Assembly: GCF_027857615.1 (NCBI RefSeq)
Contig: NZ_JAQIFT010000043.1
Span: 62,001-126,000 of the forward strand
DNA length: 64,000 nucleotides
Direction of reading: 5' to 3'
Source: Holtiella tumoricola
GTDB taxonomy: Bacteria; Bacillota; Clostridia; Lachnospirales; Cellulosilyticaceae
Below the pieces are notes generated by a model. It made no database searches, was not told the origin of the DNA, and was given only the letters and a program-made list of their open reading frames with translations. Numbering within the stretch: position 1 is the first letter of the stretch; each line of letters opens with the position of its first letter. A program made the translations under genes and the position numbers. This document shows, piece after piece, positions 1 to 7,447 of the stretch.

Positions 1-1205
1 TAGGTTATGAGCCCATCCCAAGTACCAGATGGTCAGTAGGTGTGGCATTACCTAATGCTGAAGTGTATCAGGAAATACGTATTTTAGCAGTAGTGATGAT
101 TGGACTTTGTATTGGATCTTTAATACTAGGAATGAGTGCTATACGTAAATTAGCCTATAACATTACTCATCCACTTGAAGCCCTAACAGAGCGTGCAAAG
201 CAATTACAAAAAGGCGACTTAACTTCTGTAGTAGAACCTATTGAAACAGGAGATGAACTTGAAACCCTTTATCTATCATTACAAGAGGTGATAGGAAGCT
301 TTGCAACCTATGTGAAAGATATTGATGATGTTTTACAGCGTCTTGCAGATGGTGATTTAACTGTAGCAAGCCACTTAGAGTATGAAGGAGACTTTGCACC
401 CATTAAGCAATCACTCAATTCCATTGCACAGACCTTAAAAGGGACTATGGAAGAGATCCATCATGTATCTGAATATGTCTTTGGACAGGCTAAGAGAGTA
501 GCAGAAACAGCCAATGAACTTGCAGCATCAGCCTCCGAACAAGCTGCTTCAGTAGAAGAAATTAACACGAACATAGGGGATATGGCTAAACAGATTAGAC
601 GTAGTAGTAGACATGCCAAGAAGATGGATGAGATTGCTCAAGATGTGATAGAAGAGATCGAGCAAGGTACAACCCAAATGCATAATATGGAGCAAGCCAT
701 TGTCAATATCCAAGTATCGGCAGGACAAATCTCAGAGATCATCCAAGTGATTGACCAGATTGCAGCGCAGACCAATTTACTGGCTCTTAATGCATCTATA
801 GAAGCAGCTCGTGCAGGAGAAGCAGGACGTGGATTTGCAGTAGTTGCCAGTGAAGTGAAGTCTCTGGCAGAACGTAGCATGGAAGCGGCAAAGCAAACTG
901 CAGAGTTGGTAGGGGCAACACTTCACACAGTAGAAGGTAGTGCGCAGATTATCACTAACACGACAGCTTCCTTTAACAAAATTGTTGAAAGTATTGATAC
1001 AGTTATTGTGAGTGTTAAAAAGACTGCTGAGGCAGCAGAGATTCAATCCGAAGCCGTTAATGAGATTACCACAGTTGTAGAAGAGATTTCTGGGCTGGTA
1101 CAGACAACATCCGGTAATGCTCAAGAAAGCTCTGCAAGTAGTGAAGAACTTGAGACCAGCGCGAGAGTACTTCAAGAGAAGATTAATTATTTCAAAGTAG
1201 GTTAA
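1..1205 (+). CDS. Methyl-accepting chemotaxis protein, 5' end outside the window
   Basis: The reading frame is open from base 3, so the GTG at 42 is internal and the gene starts upstream of the window. The first residues (GYEPIPSTRWSVGVALP) look like the end of a periplasmic Cache-type sensor. They are followed by one membrane helix (ILAVVMIGLCIGSLILG), a HAMP domain, a second HAMP-like stretch (DIDDVLQRLADGDLT) and a long coiled-coil signalling domain. The conserved receptor tip, with NLLALNASIEAARAGEAGRG, binds CheA and CheW. The protein relays ligand binding to the chemotaxis kinase. The ligand cannot be told because most of the sensor domain is missing. The stop is TAA at 1203-1205. Confidence 0.95.
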   Translation, partial: GYEPIPSTRWSVGVALPNAEVYQEIRILAVVMIGLCIGSLILGMSAIRKLAYNITHPLEALTERAKQLQKGDLTSVVEPIETGDELETLYLSLQEVIGSFATYVKDIDDVLQRLADGDLTVASHLEYEGDFAPIKQSLNSIAQTLKGTMEEIHHVSEYVFGQAKRVAETANELAASASEQAASVEEINTNIGDMAKQIRRSSRHAKKMDEIAQDVIEEIEQGTTQMHNMEQAIVNIQVSAGQISEIIQVIDQIAAQTNLLALNASIEAARAGEAGRGFAVVASEVKSLAERSMEAAKQTAELVGATLHTVEGSAQIITNTTASFNKIVESIDTVIVSVKKTAEAAEIQSEAVNEITTVVEEISGLVQTTSGNAQESSASSEELETSARVLQEKINYFKVG

Positions 1206-1295
1206 AAAAATGAAAAGGTATAAGCAGTAGGTATATGCAGAGTAATAGGGATATAATAGAGTAGAAATAGAGCTTAAAATGATAAAGCAAATGGG

Positions 1296-1329
1296 GGTGT
1301 TGCATGAGAAGTAGATGCAGCACCTTTTT
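1296..1329 (+). terminator. Rho-independent terminator of the chemoreceptor gene
   Basis: A 9-bp stem (GGTGTTGCA at 1296-1304 with TGCAGCACC at 1316-1324, one G-U pair) is followed by TTTTT. It lies between the receptor and recQ, so recQ is probably transcribed separately. Confidence 0.7.
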
Positions 1330-1445
1330 AGATGTTTTTATATTTTCTTATATAAAGAAGCTTCTCTATAAGAAGAGAGGTTGAAGAAGTAGGGCAAAAT
1401 GAGCTATAGTAAGAGATAAGAGTAATGATGCAAAGGATAGAACAT

Positions 1446-3617
1446 ATGAGACCATTAGAGATTTTAAAACAATATTTTGGATATAGTAGTTTTAGAGTAG
1501 GACAAGAAGAGATTATAGGGGCATTGGTAAATGGACAAGATGTACTAGGCATTATGCCAACAGGTGCAGGGAAATCTATTTGTTATCAAGTACCAGCTTT
1601 ATGCGGGAGCGGTGTAAGTTTGGTCATTTCGCCTTTAATTTCTTTAATGAAAGACCAAGTGGATGCCTTAAGAGAGATGGGGATAGAAGCTGCTGTTCTT
1701 AATAGTACACTCAGTGCCCATGCCTATAGAGAGGTAATGGAAGATGCAAGAGAAGGTAGATATAAACTGATCTATGTAGCACCAGAACGATTAGAGTCTT
1801 ATGACTTTGTCAGCTTATGTAGAGGACTGCCTATAGATTATGTCATTATTGATGAGGCACACTGTGTAAGCCAATGGGGACACGACTTTAGACCAAGTTA
1901 TAGAGGTGTTGGTAACTTTATTAGAAGTCTACCACATCGCCCAGTGGTTGGTGCATTTACAGCAACTGCCACACCTAAAGTTAAGGAAGATATGCTGGCA
2001 TTATTAGAGCTTCAAAGACCATATTGCATTACCACAGGTTTTGACCGCCCTAACTTATACTTTGAAGTAGAAAGACCGAAGCGTAAGCTAGAATGGACAC
2101 TGGATTATCTTAAAAAGCATGAAGGAGAAAGTGGGATCATTTATTGCTCCACAAGAAAGAGTGTAGATGCTCTATATGAAAAACTCCTTTCAAAAGGCAT
2201 GACAGTGGTAAGATACCATGCAGGGCTTAGTGAAAGCGAGCGTAATATGAACCAAGAGTACTTCTTATATGACCGTGCCAGTGTTATGATTGCCACCAAT
2301 GCCTTTGGTATGGGGATTGATAAATCTAATATTCGTTATGTCCTTCACTACAACATGCCAAAAAATATGGAAAGTTACTACCAAGAAGCAGGGCGTGCAG
2401 GCCGTGATGGTCTAGAGTCTACATGTACATTAATGTATGCTTCTTCAGATATTATGACCAACCGTTTGCTAATCGAAAATGCAGGCTTAGGGGTAGATTT
2501 ATCTTTAGAATATGAAAAGCTCAACCAGATGGTGGATTACTGTAACACAGAGGGCTGTCTAAGAAATGCCATCTTGCGTTACTTTGGTGAATCACCAACT
2601 AAGTTATGTGACCACTGTGGCAACTGTAATAGTGAGATTGCTCAAGAAGACATTACCATAGAAGCACAAAAGATTTTGTCTTGTATCAAACGTATGGGTG
2701 AGCGCTTTGGAATGACTCTTGTGATTGATGTACTTAAAGGGGGGAATACGGAGAAGATTCGTCAGTTTGGATTCCAGACTTTATCCACTTATGGCATTAT
2801 GCGTGAATATAGCAAAGAGATGATTAAGGAAATGATGTCTTTCTTAATTGCAGAAAAGTATATTGCCTTAGATGGAGATAAGTTCCCCATATTAAGGTTA
2901 GCACCTCTTAGCTATGAGGTTTTAAAAGGACAAAAGCAAGTGAATATGCGTATTGCCCTTCGTGTATCTGAAAAAGAAAGAGTCCCAGAAGTGGAGAGCT
3001 TACCAGTAGATCTACAACTTCTAGAACAATTAAAACATTTACGTATGCAAGTGGCAGAGCAAAATCATATTCCACCATTTATTGTCTTTTCAGATGCAAC
3101 TTTAAGCGAAATGTGTAAGTACTACCCAACCACACACGAAGAGATGCTTGCCATTAATGGGATTGGGGTAGCCAAGTATGAGAAGTACGGAAAAGTCTTT
3201 GAACTTCTTATCAATAATTACGTGCAAGAAAATCAAATCATTAAGCCAGAAGTAAGAGAAGCCAAAAAGGAAAAGGGAAGTACAACAAGTAAGACGGCTA
3301 AGAAAGAAAATAAGAAAGATAGCCACTTAACGACTTATCAGATGTACAAAGAAGGCATATCTCTAGATGAGATTGCAAAAGAAAGAGGTCTCTCACGTTT
3401 TACTGTAGATAATCATCTTGTCAAATGTGTGGAAGAAGGCTTAGAGATAGACTTCTATCAGTTTATGACACCAGAACAAGAACCTCTTATTGAAGCGGCT
3501 ATAGGACAAGTAGGTATTACGTTACTTAAACCGATTAAAGAGTTGCTTCCAGAAGAAGTATCCTATACAGCTATTAAGCTTATGATTGAAAAGCTAAAAC
3601 TTGAAAATAAGATTTAA
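1446..3617 (+). CDS. recQ: ATP-dependent DNA helicase RecQ
   Basis: 3'-to-5' DNA helicase of recombination and fork repair. Motifs in order: motif 0 (FRVGQEEII), Walker A (PTGAGKS), DEAH box (IDEAHCVSQWGHDFRPSY), TATAT, and motifs V/VI (IATNAFGMGIDKSN, YYQEAGRAGRDG). These are followed by the RecQ zinc site (C-x-TEGCLR ... LCDHCGNC), a winged-helix RQC region, an HRDC domain near residue 520 and a C-terminal helix-turn-helix extension (GISLDEIAKERGLSRFTVDN) found in many Firmicute RecQ proteins. In-frame ATGs occur at 1425, 1428 and 1446. The 1446 start is preferred because AAAGGA at 1432-1437 sits 8 nt upstream; 1425 has only a weak site. The gene is monocistronic between two terminators. 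Confidence 0.95.
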   Translation: MRPLEILKQYFGYSSFRVGQEEIIGALVNGQDVLGIMPTGAGKSICYQVPALCGSGVSLVISPLISLMKDQVDALREMGIEAAVLNSTLSAHAYREVMEDAREGRYKLIYVAPERLESYDFVSLCRGLPIDYVIIDEAHCVSQWGHDFRPSYRGVGNFIRSLPHRPVVGAFTATATPKVKEDMLALLELQRPYCITTGFDRPNLYFEVERPKRKLEWTLDYLKKHEGESGIIYCSTRKSVDALYEKLLSKGMTVVRYHAGLSESERNMNQEYFLYDRASVMIATNAFGMGIDKSNIRYVLHYNMPKNMESYYQEAGRAGRDGLESTCTLMYASSDIMTNRLLIENAGLGVDLSLEYEKLNQMVDYCNTEGCLRNAILRYFGESPTKLCDHCGNCNSEIAQEDITIEAQKILSCIKRMGERFGMTLVIDVLKGGNTEKIRQFGFQTLSTYGIMREYSKEMIKEMMSFLIAEKYIALDGDKFPILRLAPLSYEVLKGQKQVNMRIALRVSEKERVPEVESLPVDLQLLEQLKHLRMQVAEQNHIPPFIVFSDATLSEMCKYYPTTHEEMLAINGIGVAKYEKYGKVFELLINNYVQENQIIKPEVREAKKEKGSTTSKTAKKENKKDSHLTTYQMYKEGISLDEIAKERGLSRFTVDNHLVKCVEEGLEIDFYQFMTPEQEPLIEAAIGQVGITLLKPIKELLPEEVSYTAIKLMIEKLKLENKI

Positions 3618-3621
3618 ATAC

Positions 3622-3653
3622 AAAAGCTGTTGCCCTATTAGGCAACAGCTTTT
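3622..3653. terminator. Bidirectional terminator between recQ and the MATE gene
   Basis: A perfect 13-bp stem (AAAAGCTGTTGCC / GGCAACAGCTTTT) with a 6-nt loop is flanked by A and T runs. It can therefore end transcription of both convergent genes. Confidence 0.9.
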
Positions 3654-3656
3654 TGA

Positions 3657-4982
3657 TTAATAGCGATACTGTTTTTGATATCTTTTAAAAAAGAAGGCAG
3701 CCATAAGGAGACCTAAGCATTCAGCAAATGGTGTTGCAAACCAAAGTCCAGTCATGCCAAAGACAAGGGGAAGGATACTAATGGCAATCACCATAAAGAC
3801 AAAGGAACGTGACAGGGCAAGTGCCGCAGAGACAATTCCGTTAGATAAGGCTGTAAACATACCACTTGCAAAGATGTTAAACCCTACAAAGAGTAACGCC
3901 AGTGAGCAGATTTTGTTCCCTGTAATGGCAATATCATAAACAGGATTATCTGGTCGTGTAAAGATATTGACCATCTGTGGTGTGGCAATAAAAGAACCAA
4001 TAGCTGAGAGGATAGAAACACTTCCGATAAAGGTGAAGCTGAGTTTAATAAGACGACGCAACTTGTCGTGGTTATCTTCTCCGTAATAGTAACTAATCAT
4101 AGGTGCAACCCCATAGGCATAGCCAGTGTAGAAGGAGCAAGCAAACATTAACACATACATGATAATGGTAATGGCAGCAACACCGTCTTCGCCTACATAT
4201 TTCAGCATAGCAGCATTGAACATAAGGGTTACAACACCTGTTACAAGGGAGGTTGCCATTTCGGAAATACCATTGGTAGAGGTTTTGACAAGGGTATGCC
4301 ATCTAAAGACAGGTTTTACAAAGTGTAAGAGGTTTTTCTTATTGGAAAAGATAATAAGTCCGGCAATGGCTGTAATAGAGTAACCTGTACCTGTAGCAAG
4401 TGCAGCCCCACCAATCCCCATATCCAAGACAGCAATCAATAAGTAGTCTAGAACAATGTTTGTAACACCCCCAGCAATAGAGCAAATAAGGGAAAGCTTG
4501 GATTTGTCTGCTGCAATCATGTAGAGAGAAAAGTTATACATAAGTAAAACTGGAATAGTGAAAAGTAAATAATGTGATAAGTAAGTTTTGCAGTAGTTAA
4601 GCACATTAGGTGAGATGTTCATCGATGCAAAGATGGTATCCATAAAGAGGTAGCCTAAAATCATCATCACGACTCCAATGACCACGTTAGTCAAGATGAG
4701 CATGGTGAAGTCTTGCTTAGCTTCCGGTGCTTTTTGTTCACCCATCTTTCGCATAATGACCGCACTACCACCAGTAGCAAGCATAGCTGAGATAGCAGTG
4801 ATCAAAGAGAGGATAGGGGCAACTAAGTTAATAGAAGAAAGTGCCTGGGTACCAATCAAGTTGGATACAAATAAGCCATCAATCATGGTGTATAAGGAAG
4901 TAAATACAGACATGATAATAGTAGGAATGGCAAAACGCATAATATTTTTAAAGGTAACAGGACGCTGATAAGATGAAGTCAT
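3657..4982 (-). CDS. MATE family multidrug efflux transporter (MepA-like)
   Basis: A 441-residue membrane protein with about twelve hydrophobic segments in two related halves, the MATE fold. The start FAIPTIIMSVFTSLYTMIDG and the following VSNLIGTQALSSINLVAP stretch are typical of the MepA-like subgroup. MATE proteins export cationic drugs or metabolites using a Na+ or H+ gradient. The ATG at 4982 has an AAAGGAGA ribosome site. The gene diverges from a MerR-type regulator, and its promoter has the 19-bp spacer expected of a MerR-activated gene. Drug-inducible export is therefore inferred. The substrate is unknown. Confidence 0.9.
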   Translation of the reverse strand: MTSSYQRPVTFKNIMRFAIPTIIMSVFTSLYTMIDGLFVSNLIGTQALSSINLVAPILSLITAISAMLATGGSAVIMRKMGEQKAPEAKQDFTMLILTNVVIGVVMMILGYLFMDTIFASMNISPNVLNYCKTYLSHYLLFTIPVLLMYNFSLYMIAADKSKLSLICSIAGGVTNIVLDYLLIAVLDMGIGGAALATGTGYSITAIAGLIIFSNKKNLLHFVKPVFRWHTLVKTSTNGISEMATSLVTGVVTLMFNAAMLKYVGEDGVAAITIIMYVLMFACSFYTGYAYGVAPMISYYYGEDNHDKLRRLIKLSFTFIGSVSILSAIGSFIATPQMVNIFTRPDNPVYDIAITGNKICSLALLFVGFNIFASGMFTALSNGIVSAALALSRSFVFMVIAISILPLVFGMTGLWFATPFAECLGLLMAAFFFKRYQKQYRY

Positions 4983-5022
4983 AATTTTTATCTCCTTTAT
5001 AGTTTATTTTTTGATTAAGGTT

Positions 5023-5053
5023 ATAATAAAGTATGTGGTAACCACGCGGTCAA
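5023..5053 (-). promoter_or_regulatory. MerR-type promoter/operator of the MATE gene (19-bp spacer)
   Basis: On the minus strand, -35 TTGACC (5048-5053) and -10 TATTAT (5023-5028) are separated by 19 bp instead of the usual 17. The spacer contains the dyad GTGGT-A-ACCAC (5035-5045). This is the hallmark of MerR-family targets, where the bound regulator untwists an over-long spacer. A TATAAT on the plus strand at 5022-5027 overlaps it and would start the regulator transcript inside the operator, suggesting autoregulation. Confidence 0.75.
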
Positions 5054-5078
5054 GTGAAAAATTAAAGGAGATAGAAAG

Positions 5079-5951
5079 ATGCAATCAACGAATAGAACCA
5101 AATTGTCTTCAGGTGAGTTTGCAAAACTCTGTCGGACTTCCAAAGAGACGTTACGTCATTATAGAAATTTAGGGGTGTTGGTGCCGTTATATGAAAGTGA
5201 AAAAGGCTACTTATATTATGATGTGGAGCAGTTTTATGACTATCATATGATTCACATCTTAAAGAAGACAGGTACACCCTTAGCGGAAATTAAAGCGTAC
5301 TTAGCTAAGCAGCATCCAGATAAAGTATTAGAAGTCCTGAAGAAGCAACAAGAAATTTTAGAAGAAAAGAAAAAAGAAATTGAGCAGATGGAACAAGTCA
5401 TAAGAAAGTCCATCGCCAATATAGAAATAGGCAACTCTAGTGAATTTGTAGATGGCGAGCCTACCATTGGCTATTTTGAAAAAGAACATTTACTAGCTAT
5501 ACCAGCAAGAGAGTTTGAAGCCAATGAGGATGAAGATATGACTTTTGTAGCCATGCTTCAAAAACAACATGACATCTGCCAAAAGTATGATGTAAATTCA
5601 GATTATCAGCTGGGGGCTATTATTCCACAAGATCATACATTACAAGGGATGGAAGCGATTAGTCACATTTATACATGTATTGATCGACCAAGTGATAACC
5701 AATATTATCATGAGAAGCCAGTAGGCTACTATGTGGCACTACGTGTACGGGGGGAGTGGGATGTACAACCTTTTTATAAGAAGTTGGTAGAATATATTAA
5801 GGCCCATGAAATTCAAGTTATAGGAGATACTTATGCCTATGATGTAGCAGGTTTTTTGCTCAATGGACAAGAAGAACACACGATTACTATGCTCTCTATT
5901 CCAGTTGAATGGAATAAAGATGTAGAAGAAAAATTAAATAAAAAGGTATAA
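5079..5951 (+). CDS. MerR family transcriptional regulator with GyrI-like effector domain (BmrR-like)
   Basis: The N-terminal winged helix-turn-helix is clear (SSGEFAKLCRTSKETLRHYRN, then GYLYYDVEQF). A dimerisation coiled coil rich in E and K follows at about residues 85-120. The rest (about 135-285) resembles the GyrI/BmrR effector-binding fold that holds hydrophobic or cationic drugs (KPVGYYVALRVRG, VIGDTYAYDVAGFL). The start has an AAAGGAGAT ribosome site. The gene diverges from the MATE exporter and most likely activates it through the 19-bp-spacer promoter. The inducer cannot be read from sequence. Confidence 0.9.
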   Translation: MQSTNRTKLSSGEFAKLCRTSKETLRHYRNLGVLVPLYESEKGYLYYDVEQFYDYHMIHILKKTGTPLAEIKAYLAKQHPDKVLEVLKKQQEILEEKKKEIEQMEQVIRKSIANIEIGNSSEFVDGEPTIGYFEKEHLLAIPAREFEANEDEDMTFVAMLQKQHDICQKYDVNSDYQLGAIIPQDHTLQGMEAISHIYTCIDRPSDNQYYHEKPVGYYVALRVRGEWDVQPFYKKLVEYIKAHEIQVIGDTYAYDVAGFLLNGQEEHTITMLSIPVEWNKDVEEKLNKKV

Positions 5952-5956
5952 AATAT

Positions 5957-6004
5957 GGCCAACTGCATCAAACTTGTATAGGAAAGTTTGGCAGTTGGTC
6001 TTTG
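5957..6004 (+). terminator. Terminator of the MerR-family gene
   Basis: GGCCAACTGC (5957-5966) pairs with GCAGTTGGTC (5991-6000), and an inner CAAACTT/AAGTTTG extends the stem. A short T-rich tail follows. Confidence 0.7.
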
Positions 6005-6054
6005 TGTATATAAGGACTAATAAATAGAACCAGATTATGAAAGGAGTACTCTAG

Positions 6055-6306
6055 ATGGAGTCGAAAACTAAAAGGAATAGAAAGATAGCTTATGCCATAG
6101 GCCTACTTGTAATAGGAGGAGCAATCCTAAGTAAGTATATAGTAGTGCCTACATCTACTCGAGAGCAAGAAAACGTGATTGAACAACTTCAAGACGTATG
6201 GGAAGAAAATGTTGAAGTGCTCAAAACACTTATAGGAGTAGAAGATGAAGGCGAAGCGATCAATGCTTATAGTGAAGAAGAGAAAGGACTCCAAATACTT
6301 TTATAG
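6055..6306 (+). CDS. Small single-pass membrane protein, unknown function
   Basis: An 83-residue protein with a basic N-terminus (MESKTKRNRK), one membrane helix (IAYAIGLLVIGGAILSKYIVV) and an acidic C-terminal tail rich in Glu, predicted outside or as a short helix (REQENVIEQLQDVWEENVEVL). AAAGGAG lies about 10 nt before the ATG, supporting translation. It lies just upstream of smpB, but smpB has its own promoter. No family is recognised. Confidence 0.6.
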   Translation: MESKTKRNRKIAYAIGLLVIGGAILSKYIVVPTSTREQENVIEQLQDVWEENVEVLKTLIGVEDEGEAINAYSEEEKGLQILL

Positions 6307-6348
6307 CAAACACTTCTATAATAGGAAGAAATAGTATACGACACCTAC

Positions 6349-6376
6349 TTGAAAAATGAGTAGGATATGTTATAAT
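6349..6376 (+). promoter_or_regulatory. Sigma-A promoter of smpB
   Basis: TTGAAA (6349-6354) and TATAAT (6371-6376) are 16 bp apart. Transcription would begin near 6383. This places an ATG at 6382 outside the message and supports the smpB start at 6415. Confidence 0.65.
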
Positions 6377-6414
6377 AACATATGCACTACATTTTAGAAG
6401 AAGGAGAAACAGTC

Positions 6415-6885
6415 ATGGCGAAGAATCCAAATGCCTATAAGCTTATTGCACAAAACAAAAAAGCTTATCACGATTATTTTATAGAAGAAACGTTTGAAGC
6501 AGGCATTGTACTGGTTGGAACAGAAGTAAAGTCCATCCGCCAAGGCAGTGGCTCAGTTAAGGAAAGTTTTATCCGTATTAAAGATGGAGAAGCCTTCATC
6601 TACAATATGCATATCAATCCTTATGACAAAGGGAACATCTTTAATAAAGAACCCCTTCGTACACGTAAACTCCTCCTTCACAAAAAGGAAATCAACAAAC
6701 TAGTCGGTGAGGTTTCCACAAAAGGTATGACTATCGTACCACTTAAAGTATACATCAAAGGAAGTTTGGTCAAAGTAGAAATTGGTCTTGCACGTGGTAA
6801 GAAGCTTCACGACAAACGTGATGATATCGCCAAGAAAGACATGCGCCGTGCCAACGAGCGTGAGTTCAAGATCAAGAATATCTAA
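6415..6885 (+). CDS. smpB: SsrA-binding protein SmpB
   Basis: SmpB binds tmRNA and places it in the ribosomal A site during rescue of stalled ribosomes. The 156-residue product begins MAKNPNAYKLIAQNKKAYHDYFI and contains GTEVKSIRQG, HINPYDKGN and the basic C-terminal tail (ARGKKLHDKRDDIAKKD) that mimics a codon-anticodon helix. The start at 6415 is chosen over an in-frame ATG at 6382 because AAGGAG at 6401-6406 is correctly spaced and the promoter lies too close to 6382. ssrA follows 57 bp downstream, the usual order in Firmicutes. Confidence 0.97.
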   Translation: MAKNPNAYKLIAQNKKAYHDYFIEETFEAGIVLVGTEVKSIRQGSGSVKESFIRIKDGEAFIYNMHINPYDKGNIFNKEPLRTRKLLLHKKEINKLVGEVSTKGMTIVPLKVYIKGSLVKVEIGLARGKKLHDKRDDIAKKDMRRANEREFKIKNI

Positions 6886-6942
6886 GACTTAAGCTTTGCC
6901 TACATGTATGTGTATTCCCCAGCGAATACCCTTATCTAATAA

Positions 6943-7289
6943 GGGGGTGCACTGGTTTCGACGGGGGTCACGTATGTCGGGGCAGCCATCCGTAGAACGC
7001 CGGAGTCTACGTTAAAAGCTGGCATTTAAATTAAACGCAGATAATAATTTTGCATTAGCAGCTTAATGCTGCTAGTCTCCTCTAGGTCACCCGCAGCCTA
7101 GAACGAGACTCCGACTCAGCGGGGAACGACTTGTGCTAAGCTTTGCCCACAACGCCGTAACCATGAAGCTACTGAAGTGAACAGCCTGTCTCTGGGCGGT
7201 TCATGGAGGGAATGTTAAAACAGTGACTATGATGGTAGAGACCACAATATACGGGCTTTCGGACAGGGGTTCGATTCCCCTCACCTCCA
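6943..7289 (+). ncRNA. ssrA: tmRNA (ssrA)
   Basis: A 347-nt one-piece tmRNA. The acceptor stem GGGGGTG (6943-6949) pairs with CACCTCC (7282-7288, one G-U), followed by discriminator A. CCA is not encoded and must be added. The 5' part shows the usual GCACTGGTTTCGACGGGGGT element; the 3' end has the T arm GGGGTTCGATTCCCC. The message part starts with resume codon GCA at 7037 and encodes ADNNFALAA before TAA at 7064-7066, so the added tag is (A)ADNNFALAA with the protease-recognised ALAA end. Four pseudoknots are expected but were not folded here. Confidence 0.97.
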
Positions 7290-7313
7290 TGAACTAAATC
7301 CTCGAAATACTCT
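7285..7313 (+). repeat. Direct repeat copy 1 (att-like, ssrA 3' end)
   Basis: 29-bp exact match to 10056-10084, starting within the tmRNA acceptor stem. It includes the 5' arm of the ssrA terminator. Confidence 0.7.
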
Positions 7314-7338
7314 GACAAATAGAGTGTTCGAGGATTTT
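7296..7338 (+). terminator. ssrA terminator
   Basis: AAATCCTCGAAATACTCT pairs with AGAGTGTTCGAGGATTT with one bulge, then TT. The same hairpin type recurs at 10067, 19758 and 57573. Confidence 0.85.
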
Positions 7339-7447
7339 GGAGTTTTATGGGAAGTTACTAAAATTGGAAAACTAGAGATAAATTGACTAATCCTTGTACA
7401 GCAGAATGAGTGTGTTGTATGAGGATTTTTTATTATAAGGAGGATAA

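Noticed and set aside
777..1175. Minus-strand 132-codon ORF
   Set aside because: It lies wholly within the chemoreceptor signalling domain, is Cys/Ser-rich as expected of an antisense frame, and has no ribosome site.
5011..5016. TTGATT as -35 of the MerR-family gene
   Set aside because: No -10 element at 16-18 bp downstream; the TATAAT at 5022 is too close to pair with it.
6382..6414. Upstream extension of smpB
   Set aside because: The ATG at 6382 falls at the predicted transcription start and has no ribosome site; the fold starts at 6415.
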